Part shown: positions 57,353 to 64,000 of the stretch, piece after piece
How the letters are laid out: every line of letters starts with the position of its first letter
Numbering within the stretch: the first letter of the stretch is position 1
From: VRUE01 sp963840565
GTDB taxonomy: Bacteria > Actinomycetota > Thermoleophilia > Solirubrobacterales > 70-9
Assembly: GCA_963840565.1 (NCBI GenBank)
Contig: CAWIZH010000003.1
Coordinates: 248,001-312,000, forward strand
DNA: 64,000 nt
Reading direction: 5' to 3'
Translations under genes and position numbers: made by a program
Notes under the pieces: generated by a model
Told to the model about the DNA's origin: nothing
The model's input: the letters and a program-made list of their open reading frames with translations, nothing else
Database searches by the model: none

Positions 57353-57628
57353 ATGTCCACAGTCCTGATCGTGATCATCGTCGTGGCTGTCATCGTCGTA
57401 GTCGGCCTGCTGCTCGCGGCAGCCGCCCGTCGTAACCGCGAGCGCCAAGTCGGAAAAGTCCAAACGAGGGCGATGCAAGACGACGCCGCCCACCACCGCG
57501 AGCAGGCCCAGCAGGCTCGGAGTGAGGCCGAGGTTGCCGAGGAGCGCGCGAAGCGAACGGCAGCCGAGGCCGAGCTGAACGAGCGCAAGGCCGACGAGCG
57601 AGAGCGGGAGCTGGAGGAGCGGAGCTGA
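57353..57628 (+). CDS. membrane-anchored coiled-coil protein
   Basis: The 91-residue protein has one N-terminal membrane helix (VLIVIIVVAVIVVVGLLLAAAAR), then a strongly charged heptad-like coil (HHREQAQQARSEAEVAEERAKRTAAEAELNERKADERERELEER). AGGAG is present six bases before ATG. It is the last gene of the small membrane protein cluster and ends three bases from the convergent Ohr gene. Such proteins may scaffold membrane stress responses, but the function is unknown. Confidence 0.7.
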   Translation: MSTVLIVIIVVAVIVVVGLLLAAAARRNRERQVGKVQTRAMQDDAAHHREQAQQARSEAEVAEERAKRTAAEAELNERKADERERELEERS

Positions 57629-57631
57629 GCC

Positions 57632-58072
57632 TCAGGAAACGTCGACGGCGGTGCCGTTGGCGCTCAGCGTGATCTCGATGTTGCCCCGGGTCGCGTTCGA
57701 GTAGGGGCAGACCTTGTGCGCTGCCTCGACCAGCTCGACCGCGGCGTCGTCCTCGACCTGCGGCAGGGTCACGGCGAGCTCGACCGCGATCGTGAAACTG
57801 CGCTCCTCGCCGGTGACCAGCATCACCTTGGAGTCGATCCCGACATCGCCCGTCTCGATCTTCTGACGGCGGGCGACCGCCCCGAGCGCGCTCTCGAAGC
57901 AGGCCGCGTAGCCGACGGCGAAGAGCTGCTCGGGGTTCGTCCCGCCCCCGTCCCCGCCCATCTCAGGTGGAGTGCGGAGATCGACCTCGAGCGCGCCGTC
58001 GGAGGTGCGACCGTGACCCTCGACCCTGCCACCGGTGACATGCGCCTCAGCGGTGTAGATGACCTTGCCCAT
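57632..58072 (-). CDS. ohr: organic hydroperoxide resistance protein (Ohr)
   Basis: This thiol peroxidase of the Ohr/OsmC family has 146 residues and detoxifies organic and fatty acid hydroperoxides. Both redox cysteines are present: FAVGYAACFESALGAVARRQ and EAAHKVCPYSNATRGNIEI. The lead is GKVIYTAEAHVTGGRVEGHGRTSDGALEVDLRTPPEMGGDGGGTNPEQL. The start at ATG 58072 avoids an implausible Arg/Pro-rich extension. No OhrR regulator is adjacent. Confidence 0.93.
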   Translation of the reverse strand: MGKVIYTAEAHVTGGRVEGHGRTSDGALEVDLRTPPEMGGDGGGTNPEQLFAVGYAACFESALGAVARRQKIETGDVGIDSKVMLVTGEERSFTIAVELAVTLPQVEDDAAVELVEAAHKVCPYSNATRGNIEITLSANGTAVDVS

Positions 58073-58125
58073 CGCTGAAGCGTAATGGGGCGCGATCCGG
58101 ACGACGACCCTAGGCGGCGCCCCGG

Positions 58126-58650
58126 ATGGTGGCGATCTGGCCGATCGGGTACCCGAGGGCAGTGATCGAGCGCCGCCTCCTGGCCATCTACTTGAGCGAT
58201 CACCTGGCCGGGGCAAACGGCGGGGTTGAGCTTGCCCGCCGGGCGCGCTCGAGCAATCGCGGCAAGAAGCTGGGAGAGGCCCTGGAGCAGGTCTGCGCCG
58301 AGATCGAAGCCGACCGCACGACCCTCGAGCGAGTGATGGAGCAGCTCGGGGTGAAGCGGAACCGCACAAAGATCGCCGGTGCCTGGGCGGCGGAGAAGGT
58401 CGGGCGTCTGAAGCTGAACGGCCGGCTGACGGGCTACTCGCCGCTAAGTCGTTTGGTGGAGCTGGAGATGCTCCACATCGGGATCACGGGCAAGATCCAG
58501 CTCTGGCAGGCCCTCGACGAGACGCGGAGCACCGAGCTCGTGCAATTCGACTTTCCCGGCCTGGTCAAACGGGCCGAGTCGCAGCGGGCAAGGGTCGAGC
58601 GCCTGCGCCTCGACGCCGCCCGCGAGGCCTTCGCCGAGGAGTCTGGCTGA
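58126..58650 (+). CDS. helical protein of unknown function
   Basis: The cytoplasmic protein of 174 residues (or 162 from GTG 58162) is built of helices: VIERRLLAIYLSDHLAGANGGVELARRARSSN, LGEALEQVCAEIEADRTTLERVMEQLGV, LVELEMLHIGITGKIQLWQALDETRST and LVKRAESQRARVERLRLDAAREAFAEES. The arrangement resembles a small four-helix bundle similar to ferritin-like (DUF892-type) proteins, but I see no diiron ExxH pairs. Its function is unknown. Confidence 0.65.
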   Translation: MVAIWPIGYPRAVIERRLLAIYLSDHLAGANGGVELARRARSSNRGKKLGEALEQVCAEIEADRTTLERVMEQLGVKRNRTKIAGAWAAEKVGRLKLNGRLTGYSPLSRLVELEMLHIGITGKIQLWQALDETRSTELVQFDFPGLVKRAESQRARVERLRLDAAREAFAEESG

Positions 58651-58676
58651 CCCCTCGGCTTCTTCGCTAACTCAGC

Positions 58677-59402
58677 TCAGCCGAAGTCGAGCACCCGGAA
58701 ACGGACCGAGCTGATCGTCGAGTCGGGCGTGCAGCCGTTGGAGCTGGTCTGCAAGGTGAGGTGGTTCGTGACCGGGGCGACCGGGTCGATTTGCGGCTGG
58801 GCGCCGATGGTCTGTTCGATCGATTCGGGCGAGGTCGAGCCTGTCGAGATCCCGCCACCACCCACCTGCTGGCCATTGAGGAAGACTTCGAAACCGACCT
58901 GGCAGGAGCCCGCGCCGCCGCCGTCGTAGGCAACCGTTGCTACAGCGGCGCCGAAGACGACCTCGATCTGGCCGGGGTTCTGGGTCCAGGTGTTGTCGGA
59001 CAGCGGGTAGGGGGTGGGCCCTCCGGTGACGGGAGCCGAACCACCTTTGGGACTAGCCGCGTAGAAGACCGGGAATTCGAGGTTGGAGGGAGCGACGGCC
59101 GCCGCGCCGATCTGCTTCGAGCCGATCGCCGCGTTGGCGATCTGCTTTGCGCCAACGGCATTGTTGGCCAGCTGCTTGGAGCCGATCGCTCCGTCGACGA
59201 CCTGGTTGCTGCGCACCGCGCCGACCGCGAGCTTGCCGCTGGTGATCGCCCGCTTGAAGACGTTGGAAGTGTGGACCGCCCCCTTGGCGAGATCGCCGGA
59301 GCTCACCTTGCTCGCCGCGTAGGCGGCGCCGCCACCGAGGGCAAGAAAGAGAGCAAGGGTAGAGACGAGGTTTGCGTACGTTAGGCGAGGTTTGTTTTGC
59401 AT
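58677..59402 (-). CDS. exported protein with pentad-like repeats (Thermoleophilia type)
   Basis: The 241-residue protein starts at ATG 59402. The signal region KPRLTYANLVSTLALFLALGGGAAYAA is seen in many exported proteins of Solirubrobacterales. It is followed by a repeat of about 8-9 residues such as AVRSNQVVDGAIGSKQLANNAVGAKQIANAAIGSKQIG (I/V-x-S/A-K-Q-I/L pattern), which likely forms a fibrous beta stack. The C-terminal domain holds two cysteines (GSCQVGFEVFLNGQQV; SSNGCTPDS). It may be a surface or fibre protein, and no enzyme motif is present. Confidence 0.78.
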   Translation of the reverse strand: MQNKPRLTYANLVSTLALFLALGGGAAYAASKVSSGDLAKGAVHTSNVFKRAITSGKLAVGAVRSNQVVDGAIGSKQLANNAVGAKQIANAAIGSKQIGAAAVAPSNLEFPVFYAASPKGGSAPVTGGPTPYPLSDNTWTQNPGQIEVVFGAAVATVAYDGGGAGSCQVGFEVFLNGQQVGGGGISTGSTSPESIEQTIGAQPQIDPVAPVTNHLTLQTSSNGCTPDSTISSVRFRVLDFG

Positions 59403-59491
59403 TCGATCCAGTTCGGGAGCGGGCACCTCGCGGCCTGCCACCTGAAGACATCCGGAGCGGAGCGGTTTTCACCGGCTCTTGTCCATTTGGG

Positions 59492-59734
59492 TTAGGCCTG
59501 GTTCTGGCGCCGTTCGTCGCGGCGGTGGCGGCGGATCAGCGGGGCCACGTAGCCGATCAGGGCGCCGATCGCGACCGCGACCAGCAGGGTGACGATCAGC
59601 GGCGCGTCGAGGGTGATGAAGAGGACGTCCACCTTGACCTGCTGGGAGTTCTGCAGAGCGACGATGACGACCAGTGCGATCAGGATGCCCACTCCCCAGG
59701 CGCGCCAGTTGACCGGTTTGCTCTCTCTATTCAC
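59492..59734 (-). CDS. LapA-domain membrane protein
   Basis: The 80-residue membrane protein starts at GTG 59734, with AGAGGA upstream. Two helices (WGVGILIALVVIVALQNSQQVKVDVLFI and IVTLLVAVAIGALIGYVAPLIRRHRR), with the QNSQQVxVxFLF-like link, match the LapA (DUF1049) family. Those proteins act near lipopolysaccharide assembly in Gram-negatives, but in actinobacteria the role is not known. Confidence 0.82.
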   Translation of the reverse strand: MNRESKPVNWRAWGVGILIALVVIVALQNSQQVKVDVLFITLDAPLIVTLLVAVAIGALIGYVAPLIRRHRRDERRQNQA

Positions 59735-59741
59735 GGTCCTC

Positions 59742-60314
59742 TTATATGAGCAGACCGAGCAGAAGGAGCACGACGCCGGCCGTCGCGGCCGCCCCCGCCG
59801 CCCCCAGCAGCCAGCGGCGGCGGGCGATGATCGAGACCGAGGCGAGCACGATCCCGACCTGCAGGCCGACCTCGGCCAGCTCGTAGTCGATGTGTTGTGT
59901 GTTGGCGTGATCGACTTCGTCTTCGTGAGAGTCGACCTCAGCGGCAAGATGCGCATCGGCCGGCGCCAGCTCGCCGACCACGCGGGCCTCGTGTTTGCCC
60001 GCCTCGGCGGCGGCCTGGCTCTCCTGCGCGCCGCCCTCGCCCAGCACCCGCAGCAGCACCGAGTTGCCTTCGGCGACGTCGATCTTGACCCGGTTGCTCT
60101 CCAGCCGGGCGGCGGCGTCGGCGCGGTGGGTCTCGCCGGTGACGACCTCCTTCACCGCCTCGTTGGAGAGGAACGTCGCGATCGCGAGGAAGGCCGCCAT
60201 CACGGCGACGACCATCGCCGCGTTGCGCCCGTGGTGCGGCCCGGCGTGGCCGTCCCCATCCGTAGCAACGTGGTGTCCCTGCTCAAAGCGCTCGTATGAC
60301 CGGTGGGCCTCCAC
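59742..60314 (-). CDS. DUF4337-like membrane protein
   Basis: The 190-residue protein reads from GTG 60314 (VEAHRSYERFEQGHHVATDGDGHAGPHHGRNAAMVVAVMAAFLAIATFLSNEAVKEVVT). A middle soluble segment and two close C-terminal helices (GLQVGIVLASVSIIARRRWLLGAAGAAATAGVVLLLLGLLI) follow. The His-rich N-terminal stretch and membrane layout match DUF4337. It ends seven bases upstream of the LapA-type gene on the same strand, so they form an operon. Its function is unknown. Confidence 0.72.
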   Translation of the reverse strand: MEAHRSYERFEQGHHVATDGDGHAGPHHGRNAAMVVAVMAAFLAIATFLSNEAVKEVVTGETHRADAAARLESNRVKIDVAEGNSVLLRVLGEGGAQESQAAAEAGKHEARVVGELAPADAHLAAEVDSHEDEVDHANTQHIDYELAEVGLQVGIVLASVSIIARRRWLLGAAGAAATAGVVLLLLGLLI

Positions 60315-60379
60315 GGCATGCCTTCTAGCACCTGCCGCGGGCGCTCCCCCGGTCGTGGGAATAGGCTGATCTTCGCCCC

Positions 60380-61699
60380 GTGTCCCTTCGCCTCCCGATC
60401 CTCGGCAGCAGCGCCCTAGCGGTGATCGCCCTCGTCTTGCTCGGGACCGGCGCGCTAAGCCAGGCCGCGGATCCGGCGGCGACGCCGGTCGGCTCGGCGT
60501 CCTGTGGGGCGGTTCAGTACGGCGGCGCGGGCGCGGCGGAAGCGCTGATCGTCTCCGACCTGCCCCTGCAGGGCGACTCGCGCGAACGCTCGCTGCAGAT
60601 GAACGACGCGATCCGCCTCGTGCTCGAAGGGGCCAGCTGGCACGCCGATGGCGTCGCCATCGGCTTCCAGGCCTGCGACGACTCCAGCGCCAAGACCGGC
60701 CTCTGGACGAAGGCCAAGTGCCAGGCCAACGCCAGGGCATACGCCGCCGACCCGAGCGTGCTTGGCGTGGTCGGCACCTACAACTCGGGCTGCGCCGAAG
60801 CGATCGTGCCGATCCTCAGCAAGGCGCCCGGCGGCGGACTGGCGATGGTCTCGCCCGGCAACACGGCGATCTGCCTGACCCAGACCAGCCCCAGCTGCAG
60901 CGGCGGCGAGCCCGGCAGCCTCTATCCCGCCCGCCGCACCTACGCCCGCGTCGTCCCCAACGACGCCTACCAGGGAGCGGGGCTGGCGAGCTTCGCCAAG
61001 CAGCAGGGCATCGAGCGAGCCTACGTCCTCTACGCGGGCAAAGACCCGACCAGCCTCGGCCAGGCCAAGACCTTCCGCGGCGCCGCCGCCAAGCTGGGAA
61101 TCGCGCTCACCGGCTTCAGCGCCTGGAACACCAGCGCCTCCACCTACAGCGGCCTGATGCGCAAGGTCGCGGCCACCTCCCCCGACGCCGTCCTGCTGGC
61201 CGGCCTGACCGAGCAGAACGGCGGCCGCCTGATCAAGGACAAGGTCGCCGCGATGGGGCCGAACAACGGCATGGTGAAGCTGCTGGCGCCAGACGGCTTC
61301 GCCCAGCAGTCGACGATCGAACTCGCCGGGGCCGCGGCGAAGGGAATGTTCGCCAGCGTGCCGGGCCGGGTGCCGCAGAACCTCGTCGGCCCCGGCAAGA
61401 AGCTCGTCTCACAGCTGCAGAGTGAGGTGAAGGGCCCGGTCGAACTCTATGCGCCCTATGCCGGGCAAGCGGCGAGCGTGCTGCTCGGCGCGATCGCGCG
61501 CGGCGGCGGCCGCTCCGCCGTGGTCGACGCCGTGCGCAAGGCCAAGGTCCAGAACGGCATCACCGGCAGCTTCAAGATCCTCCCCAGCGGCGATCCAAGC
61601 GTCGGACCGATCACCGTCTCGGTCGCGAAGAAGACCTTCGTGCCGGTCGACGAGGTCGAGCCGGGGCCAAGCCTGGTCAAGGCCGCCCGCGGCGGCTGA
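60380..61699 (+). CDS. branched-chain amino acid-type ABC transporter substrate-binding protein
   Basis: The 439-residue extracytoplasmic solute-binding protein has a signal peptide (SLRLPILGSSALAVIALVLLGTGALSQA). The periplasmic-binding-protein type 1 fold is seen in DLPLQGDSRERSLQMNDAIRLVLEGASWHADGVAIGFQACDDSS, VLGVVGTYNSGCAEAIVPILSKAPGGGLAMVSPGNTAICLT and FVRVVPND-like YARVVPNDAYQGAGLASFA. It lacks a clear lipobox. No permease or ATPase genes follow, so it is an orphan receptor or pairs with genes elsewhere. GTG start. Confidence 0.85.
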   Translation: MSLRLPILGSSALAVIALVLLGTGALSQAADPAATPVGSASCGAVQYGGAGAAEALIVSDLPLQGDSRERSLQMNDAIRLVLEGASWHADGVAIGFQACDDSSAKTGLWTKAKCQANARAYAADPSVLGVVGTYNSGCAEAIVPILSKAPGGGLAMVSPGNTAICLTQTSPSCSGGEPGSLYPARRTYARVVPNDAYQGAGLASFAKQQGIERAYVLYAGKDPTSLGQAKTFRGAAAKLGIALTGFSAWNTSASTYSGLMRKVAATSPDAVLLAGLTEQNGGRLIKDKVAAMGPNNGMVKLLAPDGFAQQSTIELAGAAAKGMFASVPGRVPQNLVGPGKKLVSQLQSEVKGPVELYAPYAGQAASVLLGAIARGGGRSAVVDAVRKAKVQNGITGSFKILPSGDPSVGPITVSVAKKTFVPVDEVEPGPSLVKAARGG

Positions 61700-61747
61700 C
61701 TGGGCAGGCTCAGTTTGCCGCGCCGCGGCGCCGGGTAGCTCAGCCGC

Positions 61748-62020
61748 GTGAAGGTGGTCTTCGCCCCGATCGGAATCCTCGCCGGCCTCGCCGCCGGCTT
61801 TGCTGCCCAAAAGGGCTTCGAGCGGATCTGGGCGGCCTTCGACGAGGAGGAGGCGCCGGAGGTCGAGGAGCGGGCGGTCTCCTACCCGAAGCTGATCGCG
61901 GCGCTGGCGCTCGAGGGAGCGATCTTCCGCCTGGTCAAAGGCATGGTCGACCGCGGCGCCCGGGTCGGCTTCGCCTCGACCACCGGCGTCTGGCCGGGCG
62001 AGGACAATACCGCCGCTTAG
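61748..62020 (+). CDS. DUF4235 family membrane protein
   Basis: The 90-residue protein starts at GTG 61748 (KVVFAPIGILAGLAAGFAAQKGFERIWAAFDEEEAPEVEERAVSYPKLIAALALEGAIFRLVKGMVDRGARVGF). Two membrane-associated helices with the central acidic loop fit DUF4235, which is common in actinobacteria and has no known function. It is followed by a strong hairpin. Confidence 0.85.
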   Translation: MKVVFAPIGILAGLAAGFAAQKGFERIWAAFDEEEAPEVEERAVSYPKLIAALALEGAIFRLVKGMVDRGARVGFASTTGVWPGEDNTAA

Positions 62021-62033
62021 CGAGGCGCCTGGA

Positions 62034-62060
62034 CCCGGAGTCCCTCGTCCAGACTCCGGG
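62034..62060. terminator. bidirectional terminator-like hairpin
   Basis: CCCGGAGTC (62034-62042) and GACTCCGGG (62052-62060) are exact complements with a nine-base loop. They lie between the stops of the convergent DUF4235 and CsbD genes. Confidence 0.6.
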
Positions 62061-62071
62061 CCGGCTGAGCC

Positions 62072-62260
62072 TCAGGTCTTGCGTTCGAGGTCCGCGACCT
62101 CGGCGGCCTTGTCCTCGACCTTGTCCTGGGCGTGGTCGAGCTGCTCCTTCTTCTCGCCCTTCTCCTCCTCGCGTTTGCCCTGGCGACGCAGCGATGCATC
62201 GTCGGTCAGGTCTCCCGCTGCCTGCTTTGCCCTGCCGGTGATCTTGTCCAAAATGCCCAT
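62072..62260 (-). CDS. CsbD-like stress protein
   Basis: The 62-residue protein opens MGILDKITGRAKQAAGDLTDDASLRRQGKREEEKGEKKEQLD, the N-terminal CsbD signature (KxxGxAKxxxGxxTDDxxL). It is followed by a coiled charged tail. CsbD is a general stress protein under SigB control in Bacillus, and its molecular role is unknown. Its position near a MEDS/HATPase regulator and a SpoIIE-type phosphatase fits a partner-switch stress regulon. Confidence 0.88.
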   Translation of the reverse strand: MGILDKITGRAKQAAGDLTDDASLRRQGKREEEKGEKKEQLDHAQDKVEDKAAEVADLERKT

Positions 62261-62376
62261 GGTTGGGTCCTTTCGCTCGATCTTCTTGCCGAACCGGTGG
62301 TACCCCCGCTGCGCTCCGGGAAACCCAGGACGAAGGCCGGGCGAGCCGGCGCGACCCCGCCCCTGAGACCGCGCGC

Positions 62377-63294
62377 CTACGAGCGCGAAGCCCGCAGGCG
62401 GACCGTCGTGCGGCCTGGGCGAGAGCGGATCTGAACCAGGTCGCAGAGCTGGTTTGCGAGCCAGAGGCCGCGGCCGCCCTGCTGAGTCGGCTGCGGCCGC
62501 AGGCGACCGGCGAGCGGCTCTTCGATCGAGCCGCTGTCCTCGAACTCGACCAGCAGGCGGCCGTCGTCCTGCCAGCTGCGCAGGGTGCCGCTGCCGCCGC
62601 CGTGAGCAACGCTGTTGGCGGCCAGCTCGCTGGCGGCGATGACAAGGTCGGCGGTGTCGGGGACCGACAGGCCGGCTCGCTGGGCGACCCGCTCAACCCG
62701 CCGCCTCACATCGGCGAGCTTGGCGCGATCGAACTCGAAGGCCTCGGCGTCGGCCGGCGACCCGTTCAGCTCTCCGGCGAAGCAGTCTCGACCGACGAAG
62801 TATTCGCCGCTGCGCTCGTTGGCCTCGTGGCGACGGACCGTGCCGTGGGAGTGAGCGACCTTCCCCAGCACTTCGTCGCCGAGGGCACGCTCGTCATACG
62901 GGCAGAGCAACGACCATGCCGGCGGTGACCCGAAGGCAACATTGAGCAGCGCCTCGTGGCGCTCGCACTCGTCGATCTCGGCGGGGCCGCGGCCCGGCCA
63001 GATCGGTTCGCCGATTCCGCACACCGGCCGGCCCTCGTTCTCGTCGACGAACTCGCGCCAGAAGGGGATGATCCGCGCCGGATTGCGGCCCAGCTCTTCG
63101 ATCGCGGCAAAGCGGACGGCGGCGGCGTCAACGCCCAGCTCGCCTTCGAGCAGGGCGGTGTTGAGCTCACTTACCGCTACCAGTGCGGGCTCGCCCGCCT
63201 CGAGCGCCTCGCGCAGAAACGGCACCGTGCCGGCGAGAAACTCCTCAGCGTCAGCGTAGATCAGGGCGTCGTGCTGAAAGCCCGGCCGGCTCAT
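62377..63294 (-). CDS. MEDS-domain anti-sigma regulator with HATPase (RsbA type)
   Basis: The protein of 305 residues begins MSRPGFQHDALIYADAEEFLAGTVPFLREALEAGEPALVAVSE. This is a MEDS (methanogen/methylotroph, DcmR) sensory domain extending to about residue 165. It is followed by a GHKL ATPase with VIAASELAANSVAHGGGSGTLRSWQD (N box) and GGRGLWLANQLCDLVQIRS (G2). Such MEDS-HATPase proteins act as sensory anti-sigma kinases in actinobacteria. It is next to a SpoIIE-like phosphatase on the same strand, its natural antagonist. ATG 63303 is an alternative start. Confidence 0.86.
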   Translation of the reverse strand: MSRPGFQHDALIYADAEEFLAGTVPFLREALEAGEPALVAVSELNTALLEGELGVDAAAVRFAAIEELGRNPARIIPFWREFVDENEGRPVCGIGEPIWPGRGPAEIDECERHEALLNVAFGSPPAWSLLCPYDERALGDEVLGKVAHSHGTVRRHEANERSGEYFVGRDCFAGELNGSPADAEAFEFDRAKLADVRRRVERVAQRAGLSVPDTADLVIAASELAANSVAHGGGSGTLRSWQDDGRLLVEFEDSGSIEEPLAGRLRPQPTQQGGRGLWLANQLCDLVQIRSRPGRTTVRLRASRS

Positions 63295-63421
63295 GTCCGC
63301 CACGGCGCTTGATCTTGGCGCTCAAATCGGTTCATTGAAGGCTTACATCGGCAGGCTTAACCGCTGCGTCAACTTTGCTGCCGACCTCTCCGATTTCCCC
63401 GAAACGGCCTGCCTTAAACCT

Positions 63422-64000
63422 CTACTGCGGCTTCAGCACAAGCACGCAGAGGTCGTCTCGAATCGGCGCCTCAGCCCACTCGAGGATCGCTTTCTCAACC
63501 TGAGTGACCATTGCCGCGGCCGGCAGCTTGGCCAGCGGAGAGAGGAACCGCGAAAGGCCGTCGAGGCCAAGCATCCTTCCGTTCTGACGGACGTCGGTGG
63601 CGCCGTCGGTGTAGACGACTACTCCCTCGCCAACTTGCAGGATCGCCTCGCGGTTGCTCAAGCTGAGCCCGCGATCGGCACCGAGCAGGAAGGTCGAGCC
63701 CTCGGCGGGGAACTCCTCCAGCCCCGGCAGCCGTAGCGGCAGCGGATGACCGGCGATCGCCCAGGAGAGCTTGGCCTCCTGGGCGCGGAAGCGCAGACAA
63801 ACCGCGCTGACCAGCTCGCGCTCGTGACGGGGCCGGTCGGCCAGCGCGCCGTTGGCCAGCATCAGCAGCTCAGCCGGGTCACTGGTGTTCGCGGCAAAGG
63901 CGGCGAAACGGGCGCGGATGAAGGTCGCCAGCCGGGCCGCCTCGGGACCATGCCCGACGACGTCGCCGACGATCGCGACGGCTGAGCTGTCGGGACCGTT
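63422..64000 (-). CDS. SpoIIE-like PP2C phosphatase, partial (start outside window)
   Basis: This is the C-terminal part of a PPM-type serine phosphatase. Reading in from the window end, AIVGDVVGHGPEAARLATFIRARFAAFA is the metal-binding DVxGHG motif, then LAWAIAGHPLPL-like LSWAIAGHPLPLRLPG and VVVYTDGATDVRQNG (YTDGxTE-type). The chain ends in LCVLVLKPQ. Such phosphatases dephosphorylate anti-sigma antagonists, opposing kinases like the neighbouring RsbA-type and 54839 proteins. Any sensory N-terminal domain lies beyond base 64000. Confidence 0.88.
   Translation of the reverse strand, partial: NGPDSSAVAIVGDVVGHGPEAARLATFIRARFAAFAANTSDPAELLMLANGALADRPRHERELVSAVCLRFRAQEAKLSWAIAGHPLPLRLPGLEEFPAEGSTFLLGADRGLSLSNREAILQVGEGVVVYTDGATDVRQNGRMLGLDGLSRFLSPLAKLPAAAMVTQVEKAILEWAEAPIRDDLCVLVLKPQ

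Overview
This is a gene-dense, high-GC (strongly GC3-biased) window from an actinobacterium, most likely class Thermoleophilia (Solirubrobacterales or a relative). The case rests on three things. There are exported proteins with the RLTYANLVSTLALFLALGGG leader (59402). The gene content is typical of such genomes (DUF6458, DUF4235, DUF4337, MEDS/RsbA-type regulators). GTG and TTG starts and 1-8 bp gene overlaps are frequent. No rRNA, CRISPR, prophage or intact insertion sequence is visible, and no gene-free stretch reaches 300 bases.

Left third (1-24.9 kb). The 3' end of clpB is followed by a cell-wall lytic/NlpC protein and then most of de novo purine synthesis: purD (frameshifted), purE, purB, purC-purS-purQ-purL, purF-purN-purH. 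Neither purK nor purM is in the window. Interspersed are a VapC-type toxin-antitoxin pair, a P450 with a 24-bp perfect palindrome at its promoter, a TetR/MFS divergent pair with two matching operators, a LOG-family gene next to tRNA-Lys, and a thiamine locus (a thiS-thiG fusion and thiO behind a TPP riboswitch, with divergent thiE).

Middle (24.9-39 kb). A pyruvate-dehydrogenase-type complex (lpd, pdhA, pdhB, E2) is joined by lipB and lipA, which make and attach its lipoyl cofactor. Between lipA and tRNA-Ala(UGC) sits a divergent pair, a PqqD-like protein and an untracked 34-residue peptide. The peptide has the layout of a lasso-peptide precursor and is the most interesting candidate here. A second tRNA-Ala (CGC) and a RelE/ParE-type module follow.

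Right part (39-64 kb). This holds exoA, a sigma factor with a membrane partner, HU, a fatty-acid desaturase with its reductase and a MerR regulator, an antitoxin-PIN-kinase operon, secreted and envelope proteins, and then a stress/signalling region. That region includes an RsbW-like kinase, a sigma factor fused to a zinc-finger/membrane anti-sigma-like domain, small membrane proteins, Ohr, CsbD, a MEDS-HATPase regulator and the start of a SpoIIE-type phosphatase.

A theme not explained by gene calls is palindromic DNA placed in or between core metabolic genes. An 80/84-bp hairpin family lies in the purE-purB gap and in frame inside the E2 linker, with compensatory arm differences. A 51-bp palindrome lies inside purQ. 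A 165-bp end-to-end inverted repeat fills the pdhA-pdhB gap. Two of these sites adjoin patches of lower-GC3 codon usage. Two genes (a membrane protein at 1310 and purD) each carry an apparent single-base insertion, which could be sequence error or real lesions.
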